Of a stretch of DNA of 64,000 bases, positions 22,801-36,000 are shown one piece after another. The stretch is from contig CM059625.1 of assembly GCA_030435675.1 (NCBI GenBank), positions 3,472,001 to 3,536,000 on the forward strand, written 5' to 3'. Numbering within the stretch: the stretch's first letter is position 1; each line of letters opens with the position of its first letter. The DNA is from Steinernema hermaphroditum (lineage: Eukaryota; Nematoda; Chromadorea; Rhabditida; Steinernematidae). The notes beneath the pieces are model-generated. The model was not told the DNA's origin, searched no databases, and saw only the letters and a program-made list of their open reading frames with translations. A program made the translations under genes and the position numbers.

Positions 22801-25800
22801 CAGATCACATCCCTTTTGGAAGGATTGCTCGGTACCCGGTATATCAATTTTCGCTTGCTGCTTTCTCATCTCAAACCGTTGTGCCAGCCAATGACCTAAA
22901 CAAGAAGAAGCTGTAAATTTGAAAAGTTTCTGAGCTAAAAACTGCCGCGTGCCAACGCTTGATTAATGCAACCGCGGGACAAGTGTCCGCCTTTGCGTTC
23001 GCTGATTGATCGCTTGAAAACGGTAAATCGTTGTTTGTTCGAAGTTTCGATCTGACAGTTCAGTTCAGCGGCCAGTTCACGCCATTAATTGTGCCACCGT
23101 TCATCCAGTGGCTGGCACTCTTTGACTTTTTTTTTTCAAACAGTGAGGGCAACGAATATGGATGAGCCAATTCCGGCACCCGTGGCCGCCTTTCTCATTT
23201 GCATTATTTCCGATTTAATTCGTTTATTCGGCGCCTTCCAAACGGGCCAAAGTGAATTGTTCGAGGAAAATGACTAGATTCTGCGGGCTGCCCGGCGGGT
23301 CAATGACAATAGGTTTTCGGTTACCCGATTTAGCTATTCATCGGCTTCATTGGCGCTCGATAGAAATGTTGGTAGCTCTTTTATGTATGCTGTTTTGTTG
23401 GTTGCATATGATTTCGTACGTTCTATTGCACTTTTGATCTGCTTTCCACAAATTTTTCACTTATCTAACAAGGATGCTCTATGACACACCCCGCTCGGCA
23501 TTGAATTTTGATCTGGAAATAGGCTATGTAAAAGCTGAACACTACTGCCAGTCTGTTGCGATCGGTCGGGTCATCCAGTCTTTCTCTCTGTGATTCGCTA
23601 AATGAGTTGAATGAGCGGTTGGTCCCGGCCATCGCTGCTGGCATAGTGATCGCCCCGGCTTCCAGAAGGTCTGGGACATCAGGGTATCGTAGTTTTACCG
23701 TATCGCCAAGAAGGACGTCACCTCCGCGCGACCATCAGCGCAGCCACAAGAAGTCGAACACTCGCTGCAGCTCCGATGCCGCCAGTTTCACGAATGATGG
23801 TTCCCACTTTACCGAACCGCCGCGCCTTCAAGGGGTTGGTGGGTTGGTGCATTGAAGATGTCGTTTTTTATTTTCCGTATATTTTCGCACTGTACATGGG
23901 TTAGTGCGTTCGTATGAGAGATTGATTCTGTCTCCAGACTGTGCCTTCCGATGTGGCCCTCATGCATGTTCTCCGCTTTCCTTGAACCATTTTAAGTTCA
24001 TGGTCCGCGAAGTGCCACCTGGCGACCGGAGACACCGAACATTCAACGACCTCTCCGAGGGACTATTTATTTAGTAGGTGGTATACTGTGCGATCCAGAC
24101 TTACAGCAGGAGCTGCGCTTCCAAACGCACATGCCGTTCTCGTCTTGTAATGTCACAGTGAGAGCAAATTCCAAGAACATGAAAATTCGGTAAAAAGCAG
24201 TTGTCAGCAAAGTGGCTAAACTTTCTTCCTGATTTTACAAACTGATGCGAAGGGTATGCAGGCACCATGGACGATCAGCTAAGGTGCTCGAACACCATAA
24301 TGACTATTGCCCCGATACCTTAGGCCACAAGTGAAAATTAGAAGCTCCAATTTCCCATGACTTTTCCGACACCTTATCGGTCAGCGCATATCAGTCAGCC
24401 CTGCATTTACCTATATTTCCAAAGGGCAACCATTTCCCTTATTTTTCGTGATTGCTAAGGTCAAGTGGGCTCTAGCCATGTAGTCCATGGTAAGAATTGA
24501 GAACATGGATCAGGAAGAGGAACTATGTATGTAACTATAACGATTTTGGTGTTATCGGTGAAAAATTCGCTCGGAAGATCGAATAGATGAAAAAACGTTT
24601 TAAAAAATTGACCATCTGCGAATCGCTGTGAATGCCTGACACAATCACTTTGGTCTTTCAAAATTGCATTAAGAGATTCTTGGTGTGCTTCGAGATGTTT
24701 TGGAGAATTGGACACTGTATTTTGGTAGAGGGATGGGTCTCCATTTAGCGGTGTTTTAATCCCTTCAATGATCGACAATAGCTGCGGGTGGCCTCTACCT
24801 AAGCTTTGTCTTTGGAGTTTGTCCCTGCTTTAGTTTGCTCAGCAATCCTATGCTGACGGTCTTTTGTGTAAAGTTCAAAGCCACTTATTCTGCTTTGAAT
24901 GAAGCCCGGTGCATAAGAAGGTTCTTCAATTATGGCTTGCCCAAGAAAGCGTCCCACAGAAAGCTAAAAACGTGCGATGACCAGCTATCTATTTGCATTG
25001 CCCTTTTTCTTAATTAATTTTCGCGGAAGTCCGGTCACCACCATGCGCTCTTCCACTTTGTACGTCTAAAGACCTCCCAGTCGCACGAGATATCGCGCTA
25101 TATCTGCGTCGGAAGAAGCGAGGCGTCGTCTGCATTCCTCATCTCCACAGATATCCATTCAAATTTCAATTAGCCCCAAATCAGTGTGTTGTCGCTGCTG
25201 ACCAATGCGTGGCGAATTCCGCTGGCCGCGCTGCCAAAACGAACGAAGTCCGTGTAAGCGTCCATTCTGACACTTCGAACGGCGCGCGCGCTGAAATGAC
25301 CACTTCGGTTTTGTAGGCAGTTGGTCTTTGGGCGCGCGGGGAGCGGAACGATTCCTCAGAGAGATATTAGCCATAAGCGGATCGTGACAGCTCGCAGTCG
25401 GTTTTTGCTTCGCGTTTCCATATCATATTCGAAGGGCGAGATTTATGAGCTTTCGGAGAGCTTCTTCTCCAGACTTTTAGGACTTCTTCGGGAGGGAAAG
25501 ACGTTCCTTTCCGTTCGAGGTCGAACGTCGGCCGCTACCGTAAAGATAATCGCGACATGCTCTAGAAAAAGTGACAAAGTGAATAATCACCGTTGAGATG
25601 GTAGAACGTCGACCATCCAAAAAAAACGTCCCTTTCCAATAACGGAAAATTGCCGGCCGAGCAAAACTCAGATCGTAAGCTGCTGATATCGGCGGTCCAT
25701 GTTTTGCCACCAATACCGAGCCGGCCGGGGGATGTGTTGTGAGGAACAAGGCGCGCGGATGGACGAGTTTATTTGGGCTAGTCGCCGGAGTCACAAAATC

Positions 25801-28800
25801 CCTCAGGGCAGCGTCGACCGCGCCGTCATGCTAATGTTCTTTTTACATTCGAGGAGGGCACTGAGCGCGCGCCCAGAACCTTCAAAATCCAGAGGCACTA
25901 TCTTTTTGCACTCATCCCCCTTCTTCCAACCCGCGCGCAACACTCATTAGACGCCCGTCGGGTTCGTCTGAATTCCCATCTGGGCTCGGCGAGTTCGATC
26001 TCTATGCGGGGGTGAGCTGAGTTGAAATAATCGCTTTTTACGGGGGCTATTCCGTTATGGTTCGAGGTCGGCGTTGTCCGTTTGTTGTTGCCCTGTATTT
26101 TACAGCCGATGCTTACTGTTCGTTCGTGTTCTTCTAACTGTACCAAAGATGTATTTTTTTCTAAAAATGACTAAGACTGGTCCATCGATATTTTCACTTT
26201 TACGATCCGTTTTCCATCTGCACTAGCGATTCTACATGCATACAGTTACTGATTTTTGTTGCAAAAAAACCTACTTAAGGAACGGATTCTGATATGCAGT
26301 GAAACATGTTTAAAAGTGAGGATAGTATGAAAATCCGTACGCCATTACACAGCAGCATCATCTGGCCTGATTGGAATTGAAGTGACATGATGCTTGAATG
26401 GTTCGAGTCGAATCTCATACTTACATTTGGTATGATCCAAAAGAAGAACACTCAAACAGAAGTGTCTAGCACAGAGAGCACCTTTCCTAACGCATCAACG
26501 GTGGGAACAGCCTTACGGTAACGGTTAGACGGACGTGAGCGGTTAGAAAGCATTTCAATCTATAAGCATCAGGTCATCGCATTGGTCACTCTTCGGATAG
26601 GACAATTTATAACCCAAATAATCTGCTGTTGAGTCTCAAGTCATACTTGAGTCGTCAAACAAACAACAACCATAAGTGGCTACAACGTCCGCTTGTTTTT
26701 TTAGTAATTGTTTCCCAACTGTTCACGATTCCATATAGGCCGGTCCTACATTTGGAACATATCGAAAATGATGCTCCTATCTTTATTTTATTGTATTCTT
26801 GCTTTTCGACACCTTCTTTTGCTTAAAATTATATACGTCAGAGGCCAGCTGGATAGGTATACAAGTAAACGCTTAAGGGAGGTTATTTATAAGAGTTTCA
26901 CATACTAACTTTGCGCAATGTCGCTGCTGAATCCTGCCAATTATTTTATTTGAGGTGTGGGTCCATATAAATCGCGAATTACCAAATGAGCAGATTGCAC
27001 AATAGCCATTGATCCCTCTCTTTGTCATCAAATCCCTGACGCAGCGACAAACAACTGTATTTTCCTACTCATATAGTACGAAATTCAGCCCTGCATAGTG
27101 ATCAAAAACGCGCTCCGTATTCAAGAGCCGTCATATAAGTGGCTACAGTTTTCGCCACACGCAAAGTGCACAATAATGCAAATCCGCACATACATCAATT
27201 GTACGTCCGTTCGACAAGTTCTTTCCGTCGTCTTCCCGAAAGTCGTTTGAATCGGCCATCACCCAGGAGTCTCATCCAGCATCCATCGGACGACGGCGTT
27301 TTGTGGGCGCGAAGCGCTCGTTTCAGGAAACTTTTTCCTGACAATTGTGTTTGGAAATCATAAATTACGATCGTTAATTGTCACTGTTTTTAACCGCTGG
27401 TCGCATCAATCTCATCGACTCGTTTAATCTCGCCGGCGATTTTACTCGTCCCTTCCGCGCTCTTTTGCACATCGCTGTCGGCATCCCTTACAACTTGCCG
27501 CCGCGAAACATCGGCGGCGCCTAAGGGTAGCCGGCGGACACGCTTGTTCCTCGTTCTTATCATCGCGTTTACATGGGTTCCGCGCCTACCTTCTGTCAAC
27601 CTTCGGGGCGCCGGCCGGCTGTTGGTGGTGCGGTAGGTCGGCGCCTCTTTGCCGTGCCGCCGATGGCTGTCAGGAGATATGGTGGAGATGCGCGACTTTA
27701 TGGGCAATTAAAAACGTGTGCAAAAAATATGTCCTTTTTTGGGAGATTAATGAAGGCCGTGATGAGTTCGCCGATATGTACTTATTGATTTCATGGGTGG
27801 TTATCTTCATATCACTGAGTTAACCTGTGCTACTGTAACTGATAAATCTATGAGGACTATCTGTCCTTTTCAATCATAGCATTTTTGCGTTTCTTGTTGC
27901 AGATAATGCCATGCGTTCTTTCCACCAATTTTCAAATCCTTGTTTCCCATCTTTATGTTTACCTTTTGCAAAAACTTCCCTGATCCAAAAAACGAATATT
28001 TACCTCCTATTTCACAACGCCTCGTCGTCGACCTCCTTTCTCAGAGACGGTCGCCTCAGACCGCCTCATCATCACTTTTTGCCCTTATATCAACACGAAA
28101 TCTCTCCTTCGCTTGTCCTTCCCAATCCTGCCCTCCTCCGCTTCTACCTTTCCGTCATTTGATAATGTCGGCGACCAGATTGCGCCACCTCCTTTGACGC
28201 GGCGAACCGGCCGCCGGCGCAAGTTATGTCAGCTCGTCGTGTTCTTCTTCACTAACCGTATTGCGCGAAACGACGACAAAAATTTGCATTTGTTTGTTTG
28301 TTTTTGCGCTCGCCGCGCGAAAACAATTGTGTCGCGCGAGCGCTCATCGTCGCCTCGGAATCAAGTTGCGTTCGCCGCGCTGTCTGCAGCAGCCTGCTCG
28401 CAACATGTCCAGCGCGGCCGTGACTAAGCGACTATGCTTTTCTTCTTACTCATCCGATCATCTGAATCACCTTTATTTATCTCGCAATGGAATGTGCCTG
28501 AGAGAAGCCACCAAATTGTTTTTCGGATGTTTTCCTTTCAGTGGATGAGGGTTGATGTCCCGCAGTGAGTGAGTTCCCCAGGCTGTAGAAGAATTGCATT
28601 TATCTAGTTGTTAACTGGTAGTGGCTTACTGGGTCGTTGTTTAAGAGTAATTCGTGTCCATTCATAGAAAAATGATTATTGAAATCAAGGTTCTATTCAT
28701 TTTTCCTATCAGTGTACTGTATGTATAGAGAAGCGAGGGACTTTCTGCGTATGATGACTGTTATTATTGCCTGCCGTAATAAGCGAAGTGTCACAATTAT

Positions 28801-30004
28801 TGAGATAATTTTTCTAAATATACAGTAAGCAGGTAAATAGGGACAAACGCTTTCTGAGAGACATTGGTCGATTCCTTGCCACACGCCGATTTTGAATGGG
28901 ATTCCAGAGATTCATCACTTTTGGACGATTGTAGGAGCCGCGTCGTGTCGGGACAGTCGATGTCGTTCTCAGAGGTTAGACAATCCTTTTGAACCTGTGT
29001 TCCCCAAAACGATGTACTCTAGAGAAAGGTTAATCCTCTGCAAGTGCTGGGATTTGATCTCCGTGAGCTAAAAGCTTTAAAGGCGCTGTTTGAGGCAAGA
29101 GTGGATTCAAAACGCTTGTCTGGCCTCTGCCAACATAATTTCAACACGAAACAACCCTTTTAAATTGATATAAACATTGCAACAGGGACATATCTCCAAT
29201 GTTCTACACAAATTCGGCGTCGCTGTGAAAACGACCATTTGAAATCGTGGCGAAACTCCGTCGAAATCTTTCTCATTTCATCTGCACATCGATATGTTGT
29301 GATCAATTAATGTAGAATGTCGAAACATCGATTGTCATCGAAAGCTTTCGGTTAATCGTCAGTCAAAACGTTCTTAAGGAATGGCCAATAGATAATAAAC
29401 AGTCCAAGACGATGAAACTTTCTTGGTTTTTGAACTTGTTAACAGATGCGTAGGGTATGTCGCTTTTTAAAGTCTGCAACCCGAACCGCCTTTGGCTTCC
29501 TTTCGGTGAAGGCGAACGTCGAAGTTTTACATCGTTGAGCAGCGCCATAAATTATCATTACTATGTTGCCGCGCCGACCACCGCCGACCGCCGCTTCAGG
29601 AGGAGCGTTGCCTGTGATTTCGCTTAAGTCCATCCAGTTTTGAACAGTTCCCGGGCGTTGTCGCCTTTCGAACACCCATCTCCACCTCGGCACCCGCATC
29701 GGCGCGTTTCCAGAGATGAAAAAGTCGGTAATTTATCGTGGAGCCGACCCTTTCGGGAAGCACTTAACGGGTGAGATTGATTATGCCATGCTATTTTCGT
29801 GGACCCACTTTCGTCCCCGTCACCCGTCAACGCAGGCTACGGCTTCGCCCGGAAAGCTTTTTGACTTCTAGTATGATAACGACTCCGTGGTTCTGTTTCG
29901 AATTATGCAAATGTGCCGTTGGGCGGATTAGCGCGAATTGCCCGGCAGTGACTCATATTTCTGCCTGTTGGAGCTGTCGACGCTTGAACGGTTCATTTCT
30001 TTTC
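19830..30004. other. Divergent intergenic region of mig-14 and unc-53
   Basis: About 10 kb between two divergent starts with no gene I can support. GC-richer blocks near 19900-20500, 23000-23900, 25000-26000, 27200-27700 and 28000-28400 alternate with AT-rich DNA. That pattern suits clustered regulatory elements, but no conservation data are available. ATTTGCAT, a POU-factor octamer, occurs near 23197. Confidence 0.45.
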
Positions 30005-30006
30005 AG
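30005..30006 (+). promoter_or_regulatory. unc-53: Probable trans-splice acceptor of the distal unc-53 transcript
   Basis: The pyrimidine-rich TTTCTTTTCAG ends here, 53 bases before the ATG at 30060, with no ATG between. It implies a short 5' UTR from 30007 and a promoter in the upstream intergenic DNA. Confidence 0.55.
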
Positions 30007-30059
30007 AATTTGCGAACGATACTCGACAATTCGATTATTTTGTAAGTGTTCTTACGGTC

Positions 30060-33000
30060 ATGGTGACCCCGCCGCAGCCTCAGAGCAATGAGGACCTGAT
30101 ACCGGTAAGACTTTACTTTCATGAATTACTCAACCTTAAAACTTCGATCGAATATATAGACGTCGGTTCAAGAGAACTATTCCCAGAGTCACATGTGAAT
30201 TTAGCTTCTAATTTCTAGAGAAATGAAAGATCTTGTTTGGAATGGTGTTGATCACAAAACTCTACGTGGATAACTGAACATGAACCCTACACAAACGATG
30301 TTATGTGTCTTGGTGGAGTAGTCCGTGCTCCAGAATGCTGTTACTTTTTTGTGAATATGAATCCAGAAGCTTCTCCATTTTTTTGTACAGCGAAAGGTAT
30401 CGTCCACATCGTGATATATACCCTCCAATCTATCGCTTCCCAATTTTAAGGCACAATTGTAGGAATGGTTCCTTCCAAGTTTTGAGATTGAATCTACCGT
30501 TTCTGAAACCCAACCAAACAGTGAAAAGCTGCAAGTGAAGAACTGATCGAGTCTCTGCTTGAGATTCGCAATAGTTTCTGTCTTATCATGTTCGGAAACG
30601 TGTTTCTGATCGATTCCTTCACTTTTTCATCGACCTAGAACATACGTTTAACACATGTTCCTCAAAAAGTAAAAAAGAATCATGCCGCAGCACATGTTCC
30701 TCATCTTCAACAGAAGGTCTATTTTGCTCCGTCCAACCCTGAATTTTATGCAACCATCGAAATTCACCATCCCATTCCGCTCCCAAAACTGGATACCCTC
30801 ACACTTTGCGCCCCATCCCAATCACTTCGCAAAACTTTCCCGCGCTAAATTAACCGCCATTTGCATAATCGCCATCTGCCAACTCGTTAGTCGATGCACG
30901 TTTCGTATATTATCTGCAGCAGGTGATTGCTATCACTGCTACCGCATCCTCGCTGATCACATTTTCCCTTTTTGTTTAGCCCGTTTAAACGACGATAAAA
31001 CAGTTTTTTGTGCTTTAAACGTGACGAACGAGACGATTTGCTTAATGTGACAATTTATGACAAATCGCAGTTTTCATGAACGATCGCCAATTGCCGGCGC
31101 GTTTTTGTGACCAATGTTTGCCCACGCCGCTTAGTACGGTAGTGCTGGTCATCGTTGGCGAAGGCGCCGTTCAATCGCCCGGTGATAAAAGCGGCAAACG
31201 CGTGGGGCCAGACGGTTGGCGCCGGGCTCGTTTTGAAATTTATTCGTACAAAAACGGAAACGACATCGAGAGCTGTACTTTTGGTGCACTTCCATAGTGC
31301 TAGCGCGGGATGCCTGATCAAGATGGACCACAGGCCCAGAGTACAGGTCATGAAAAAGGATTACTGATCGCAAATCTCTTTACTGTGCCTCACTATGGCC
31401 TGATCTCAATCGTTGACTTGCAAATGGGTCTGATTTTAGGACATCCTTCAGATGGGCCAAAATCGCTATAGCTGGCGCGATTGGGTGTTCTTACCGTACT
31501 GACACAGAGCTATGTAAAACTGACACCGTCTTTTATCGTTCTATTCGATATCAGTTAACAGTTGATAATCCGATAAGCCTATCAAATGACTCATACCATA
31601 CCGACTCAAACAGATCAATAGGTCAGCCTTATCTTATCGATCACCTTTCGATACGAATTGATAGCCATTTTGTATTTAACACGCCTGATACCGTACGATG
31701 AAATCTGTACTGATTTCCTCTATGCTTCATGTACGAAATTCAAGTGGCCCTCCTTCCGCCAACCACCAATCATGCGTAAAATTTCGAAACTCTCGAGTTT
31801 CAAGAGCGTCTCGCGTGTCTCCAACATTGTTGTGATAAATACCGAATGAGTGGAGTTGACAAGTAATGGATTAGAGTTAGAAGTGCCGATGCGCTCGCTC
31901 ATTCCACAACGCGGCCACTTTCCATTTTATGCATTAGCCAAGCAATTGACAACTGGCCCTAAGAAGTGACCACTGTCACTACGACCACGACCACTCCATC
32001 TTGGTCAACAACAACTGACCACACACCGAAAATCTGATCTCGTTATTGTTGGCCGCTGCGTTGCGTTGCCCTTATTAGCGCGATCTCCTCAAGTTCGCGT
32101 TGTGTGCGCGAATGAATGGTCGTTGATTGGCTTCAAGTGCACAATAAAAGGTGTCGTCGCGTGCGCGCGGCTGCGCGCCAGCTAGTGGAGTCATAATAAT
32201 GACTATTGGCCTCTTCACAATTAGGCCGATGTTCACCCTGCCAGATGAGCACAAAATGGGCATTACGAAAGAAGAGGAATAGTGTGTGGAAGATGTCCAC
32301 ATTTGCTCATTCGAATGGGCACAATGGGCAGCTAATGGCCACAAAAATTGGACGACCTGATGAGGATAGGAAGTCGGTCTCCTCGTGTATCACGACTTAA
32401 AACAGTGTGTAATTGTCCTTTGGACAGCTGACATAAACCAGTCCTGAGTTGATGTTTAATAAGAGTCGACCATAATCAAGGAAACCTAAATCACAAAGGT
32501 CTACCCTAATACGTAACTTTGTGTAATCATCCAATTGAAACTTGAGGATTGAGAGGTACACTAGGTGAGTCATTGAAGCTACAAGTGTTAAGCCTAACAG
32601 TGTTCATAACCACAGAATAGTCGCGCAGCTTCTTACTTTCCTCTTGAACTTTTCTTAGTTTAAAGCCAGGGCCACACTTCGTTGCCAGGCGCCACTTAGG
32701 TACCCTGCCAATGGCGCTTCATAAAATCCGATCAAAAGATATGACACAGTGCCTTTGAACAGATTTTCACTTGATTTCTCCATAACACTTTCGGACTTTC
32801 TTCGTCGTCTTCACAAACTGGATGAGAAGTCACATGTCTTCAGAACAAATCCAACCCCATTCAGTCCTACGAAGCAATTTATTCGTCGAAATGAGTGTTG
32901 TTGCGTTTTGCCTTAGCATACAGCCTTTGACCACAAGCACTTACTTCCAAAATTAGTCACGCAATGTGTGTTACCATATCCGTTTCTTCGATTATGCGCA

Positions 33001-36000
33001 TTGTGGGCGCCGCCACAATCCAGCCGACGCTATGCATCGTATATGAACGATCCGATCATCTGCTATGCATGCCCTAAGTGCCTAGACGTTAAGGAACGCA
33101 AACGTATCATCGAAAAACTTGCCGAGCGCGCTCTTTTGGCGCATCGTTAGCACGGCCGGTCACCTGGCATCCAATTAATTTTAACTGTTGAACGTGTTCG
33201 GCCACTCGGTCTTAATCCCCATCGCTCGCGGTCTAATCCGCTGCCTTTCGTCCACTTATCCGCTTCGATATCCGCTCTCCACTCTGGTGCTTCACTCCCG
33301 CTCATGCCAGCCACCGGCGGCGATATTCAATTTGGCCTTTATGATCAGCGCGCATCTCGCCTTGTCTTGTAAGGTTTTGTCCGCGCCCCGAGGACACAGC
33401 GGCGGTGCTCATTCAATTAGTCGGAGCGCTGCTCCCGGGCCGACCATAATTCCGCATCGACAGGAATTCCGTTTTGTGCTGTCTCGGCGGTCGTCCTGAG
33501 GGCCATCGTCGGCTCATCATCGCGCAGTCAGTCGATCGCTCCTCCCATCGCTTCTTGTGCAATCGCGGGGGAGCCGTCTGTCTGCTTGTTCGTCACTGAC
33601 TCGCGCGCTTCCGTCTGTCACTGTGCGCGCGCTCGCCATGCGCAGGTCAAAGGCGGTCAGAGGTCAAGCCTCGCCGCCTAAAGGGTACGGTAGTACTGGT
33701 GCCTATGGCGATCTTACCAAGGAAGCTGCTCATTACATAAAGGTAGGTCGTTATCTTTGATATTTGTTGGGTAACAGTCTGATTACTTCTTTCGAAAAGT
33801 CCATAAAATCTGGGCTGTTAATCCTTGAAAGATATGTCTAGATCTAGATCAGCTTTGATGCCCTTGCATTTCAAAGCAATATTATTTCTGGCATATCTTT
33901 GCCATGGCCTATTTACCGTGATGTTCTTCGGGCTGAATGGTGTCTCCACTGCTTAGGATACCCGAATTTGATCTTATTCCTTATCACCTGCACGACACAT
34001 TATTTTCCACTTTTCATGAATGTGTTTTCGTGAACGTATTCGGTGTAGTTTTTATTGGGAAGTTTAGCACCCATGAGTCGATACACTTCTTTGATAACCA
34101 GCCACTATGTCATGGCAATAGTCTATACAAAACTTATGCGCCCTCATTATGCCAGAAACGCTTTTAAAAGGGGTAACAATCGGTAAGATTTGCATAAAGT
34201 TTACCTGAAAGGAAGCTGACATCCGGATACACCCTTCTAGCCGGGTCTTAAGTTAACTGTTTTAGACGTGTGATGTTAGTATACTCACAAAAGACCGGGG
34301 AGTATTGTCGTACTATCATCAACGTTCCCCCAAAGGCACGCCAATATGTTCGTGTATCTCGCAGCTTCATCATCGATCTCAGCAACAATCACTCTTCAAA
34401 ACGCGCACAAATCGCTCCCTTGGGCGCGAAACATTAAGTTGTCCGTCCGAACTCCTCCGACGGATGACACTGCGATAAGCGGATTATGACTTCTTCAACT
34501 ACTTGTTGCCACAAGAGAACAACGCTCGCGCGCAACACTTCTTTGCAACGCCGACCTTTCTACTTAGCGCCATTCAAAACGATTCCCTCTCACTCGCCAC
34601 CCACCTCTTTAAGAGTCCTTATTTGTGGCGCGTTGTTTTTCTCATCTAAGGTCGCCGCTCTTTGTCGGATGGCGGCAGTCTCATTTTGAGTAATGTTGTT
34701 GTTCTTCGCGCGTCCACCGCTACCGCAATCGCATAAATCACCTCGCTGAGTGAGGCTCTTCAGCAGCGAGGATGTCAGGCGAGGCGTGTTAAACGGTGTT
34801 GTTTACCTGTTGGCCACTACATTACCTTCTTCTTCGGAACGCCGTACACAGCCGTTTATCTCAAAACCTCTCTAAACGCCGTCGATGGCCACCACCTAAT
34901 AGCCAGCGCTCTGTTGTCACTTTGCTGCGTCGTTGTTGTCCCAATGGTGTCGTCCTAATTAACATGAAATAATAGACATATGCGCTGGGCTTTGTTTGTT
35001 TTTCCCTCCCCAAATGTACACAGGCCCGACGTAACAGAACGGCCGAATCGGTGGCCTAAGAGAACAGCGCTTTTGGTGTTCAGGGTTAACGGTTTAAACG
35101 CATTCTTTGATGGCATTCGCATGACATTGGCGTTGTTATGATAATGAGCGGAATGCGATGAGAACGGGGGGTGGCGGCGGCACGACTGTGAAAAGATGGG
35201 CGGGTAATGATTATTCATAACGGCGCGGTGGGCAAACTTGTACTTTCGACTGGCAGGTACGCGGCTAGGTTTTGGGTCAGTGAGGTGGGTCGTCTTTTTC
35301 AAGGCTGATCTCAACTGTGCACGAGACTAGGATCTAATCCATGTTTTCGTGGTCAAAAATCCAGTGCCGATATCCAAAATATTTCCATATCTTTGCTCAG
35401 TTTATATGTCATTCGCCTGAAAGTTAAAGTTCAACAATTTTTCATTCAAGGCACCCTTTTAAATGGTAGAATCGAACTGTTCATTCATGATCTAGCACTG
35501 ACATGAAATGACCTACCTTGGTCAGGAAGTGTGTATATTTTGAATGTAAGTAAGTTGACTATAGGCGAGGGTGACTATTCCGGCAACGCTTCCCCCATTT
35601 CGACAACTGTTTGATAATAGAGCCAGGCCTATCTGTCTCTATTTGTATTTACCAGACACATACCGTTTGAGCGATTAAAACATTCAATCGCTCCTTAAAC
35701 AAACAAGCCATAGCGCCGCCACCAAAAATGTCGTGTGCCCGAAAACAGACCCATGTACTTTGACCACTTTAAGTATACTTATGAGTCACTCATAAAAGAT
35801 GTATCCAGAGCAAAGAGAAGCTGCACCACGTGGTCCGGTATTCGATTACAGAGAGCGGCAAGCGGTTGGCCAGTCTGCCGTCCGGCGGTCTGTCCACGCT
35901 GTTCGGCTCGACTGGTAGCGGCGTCTCCTCTAATTGCGCCTCAGTCCTTGTTATTTTGGTAGCCCTTGAGGCGACGACCGTGCGGTGATGACGGTCAGCA

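Noticed and set aside
31055..31351. Overlapping open frames on both strands in unc-53 intron 1
   Set aside because: Neither has splice sites or recognisable homology; the GC-rich composition is a sufficient explanation.
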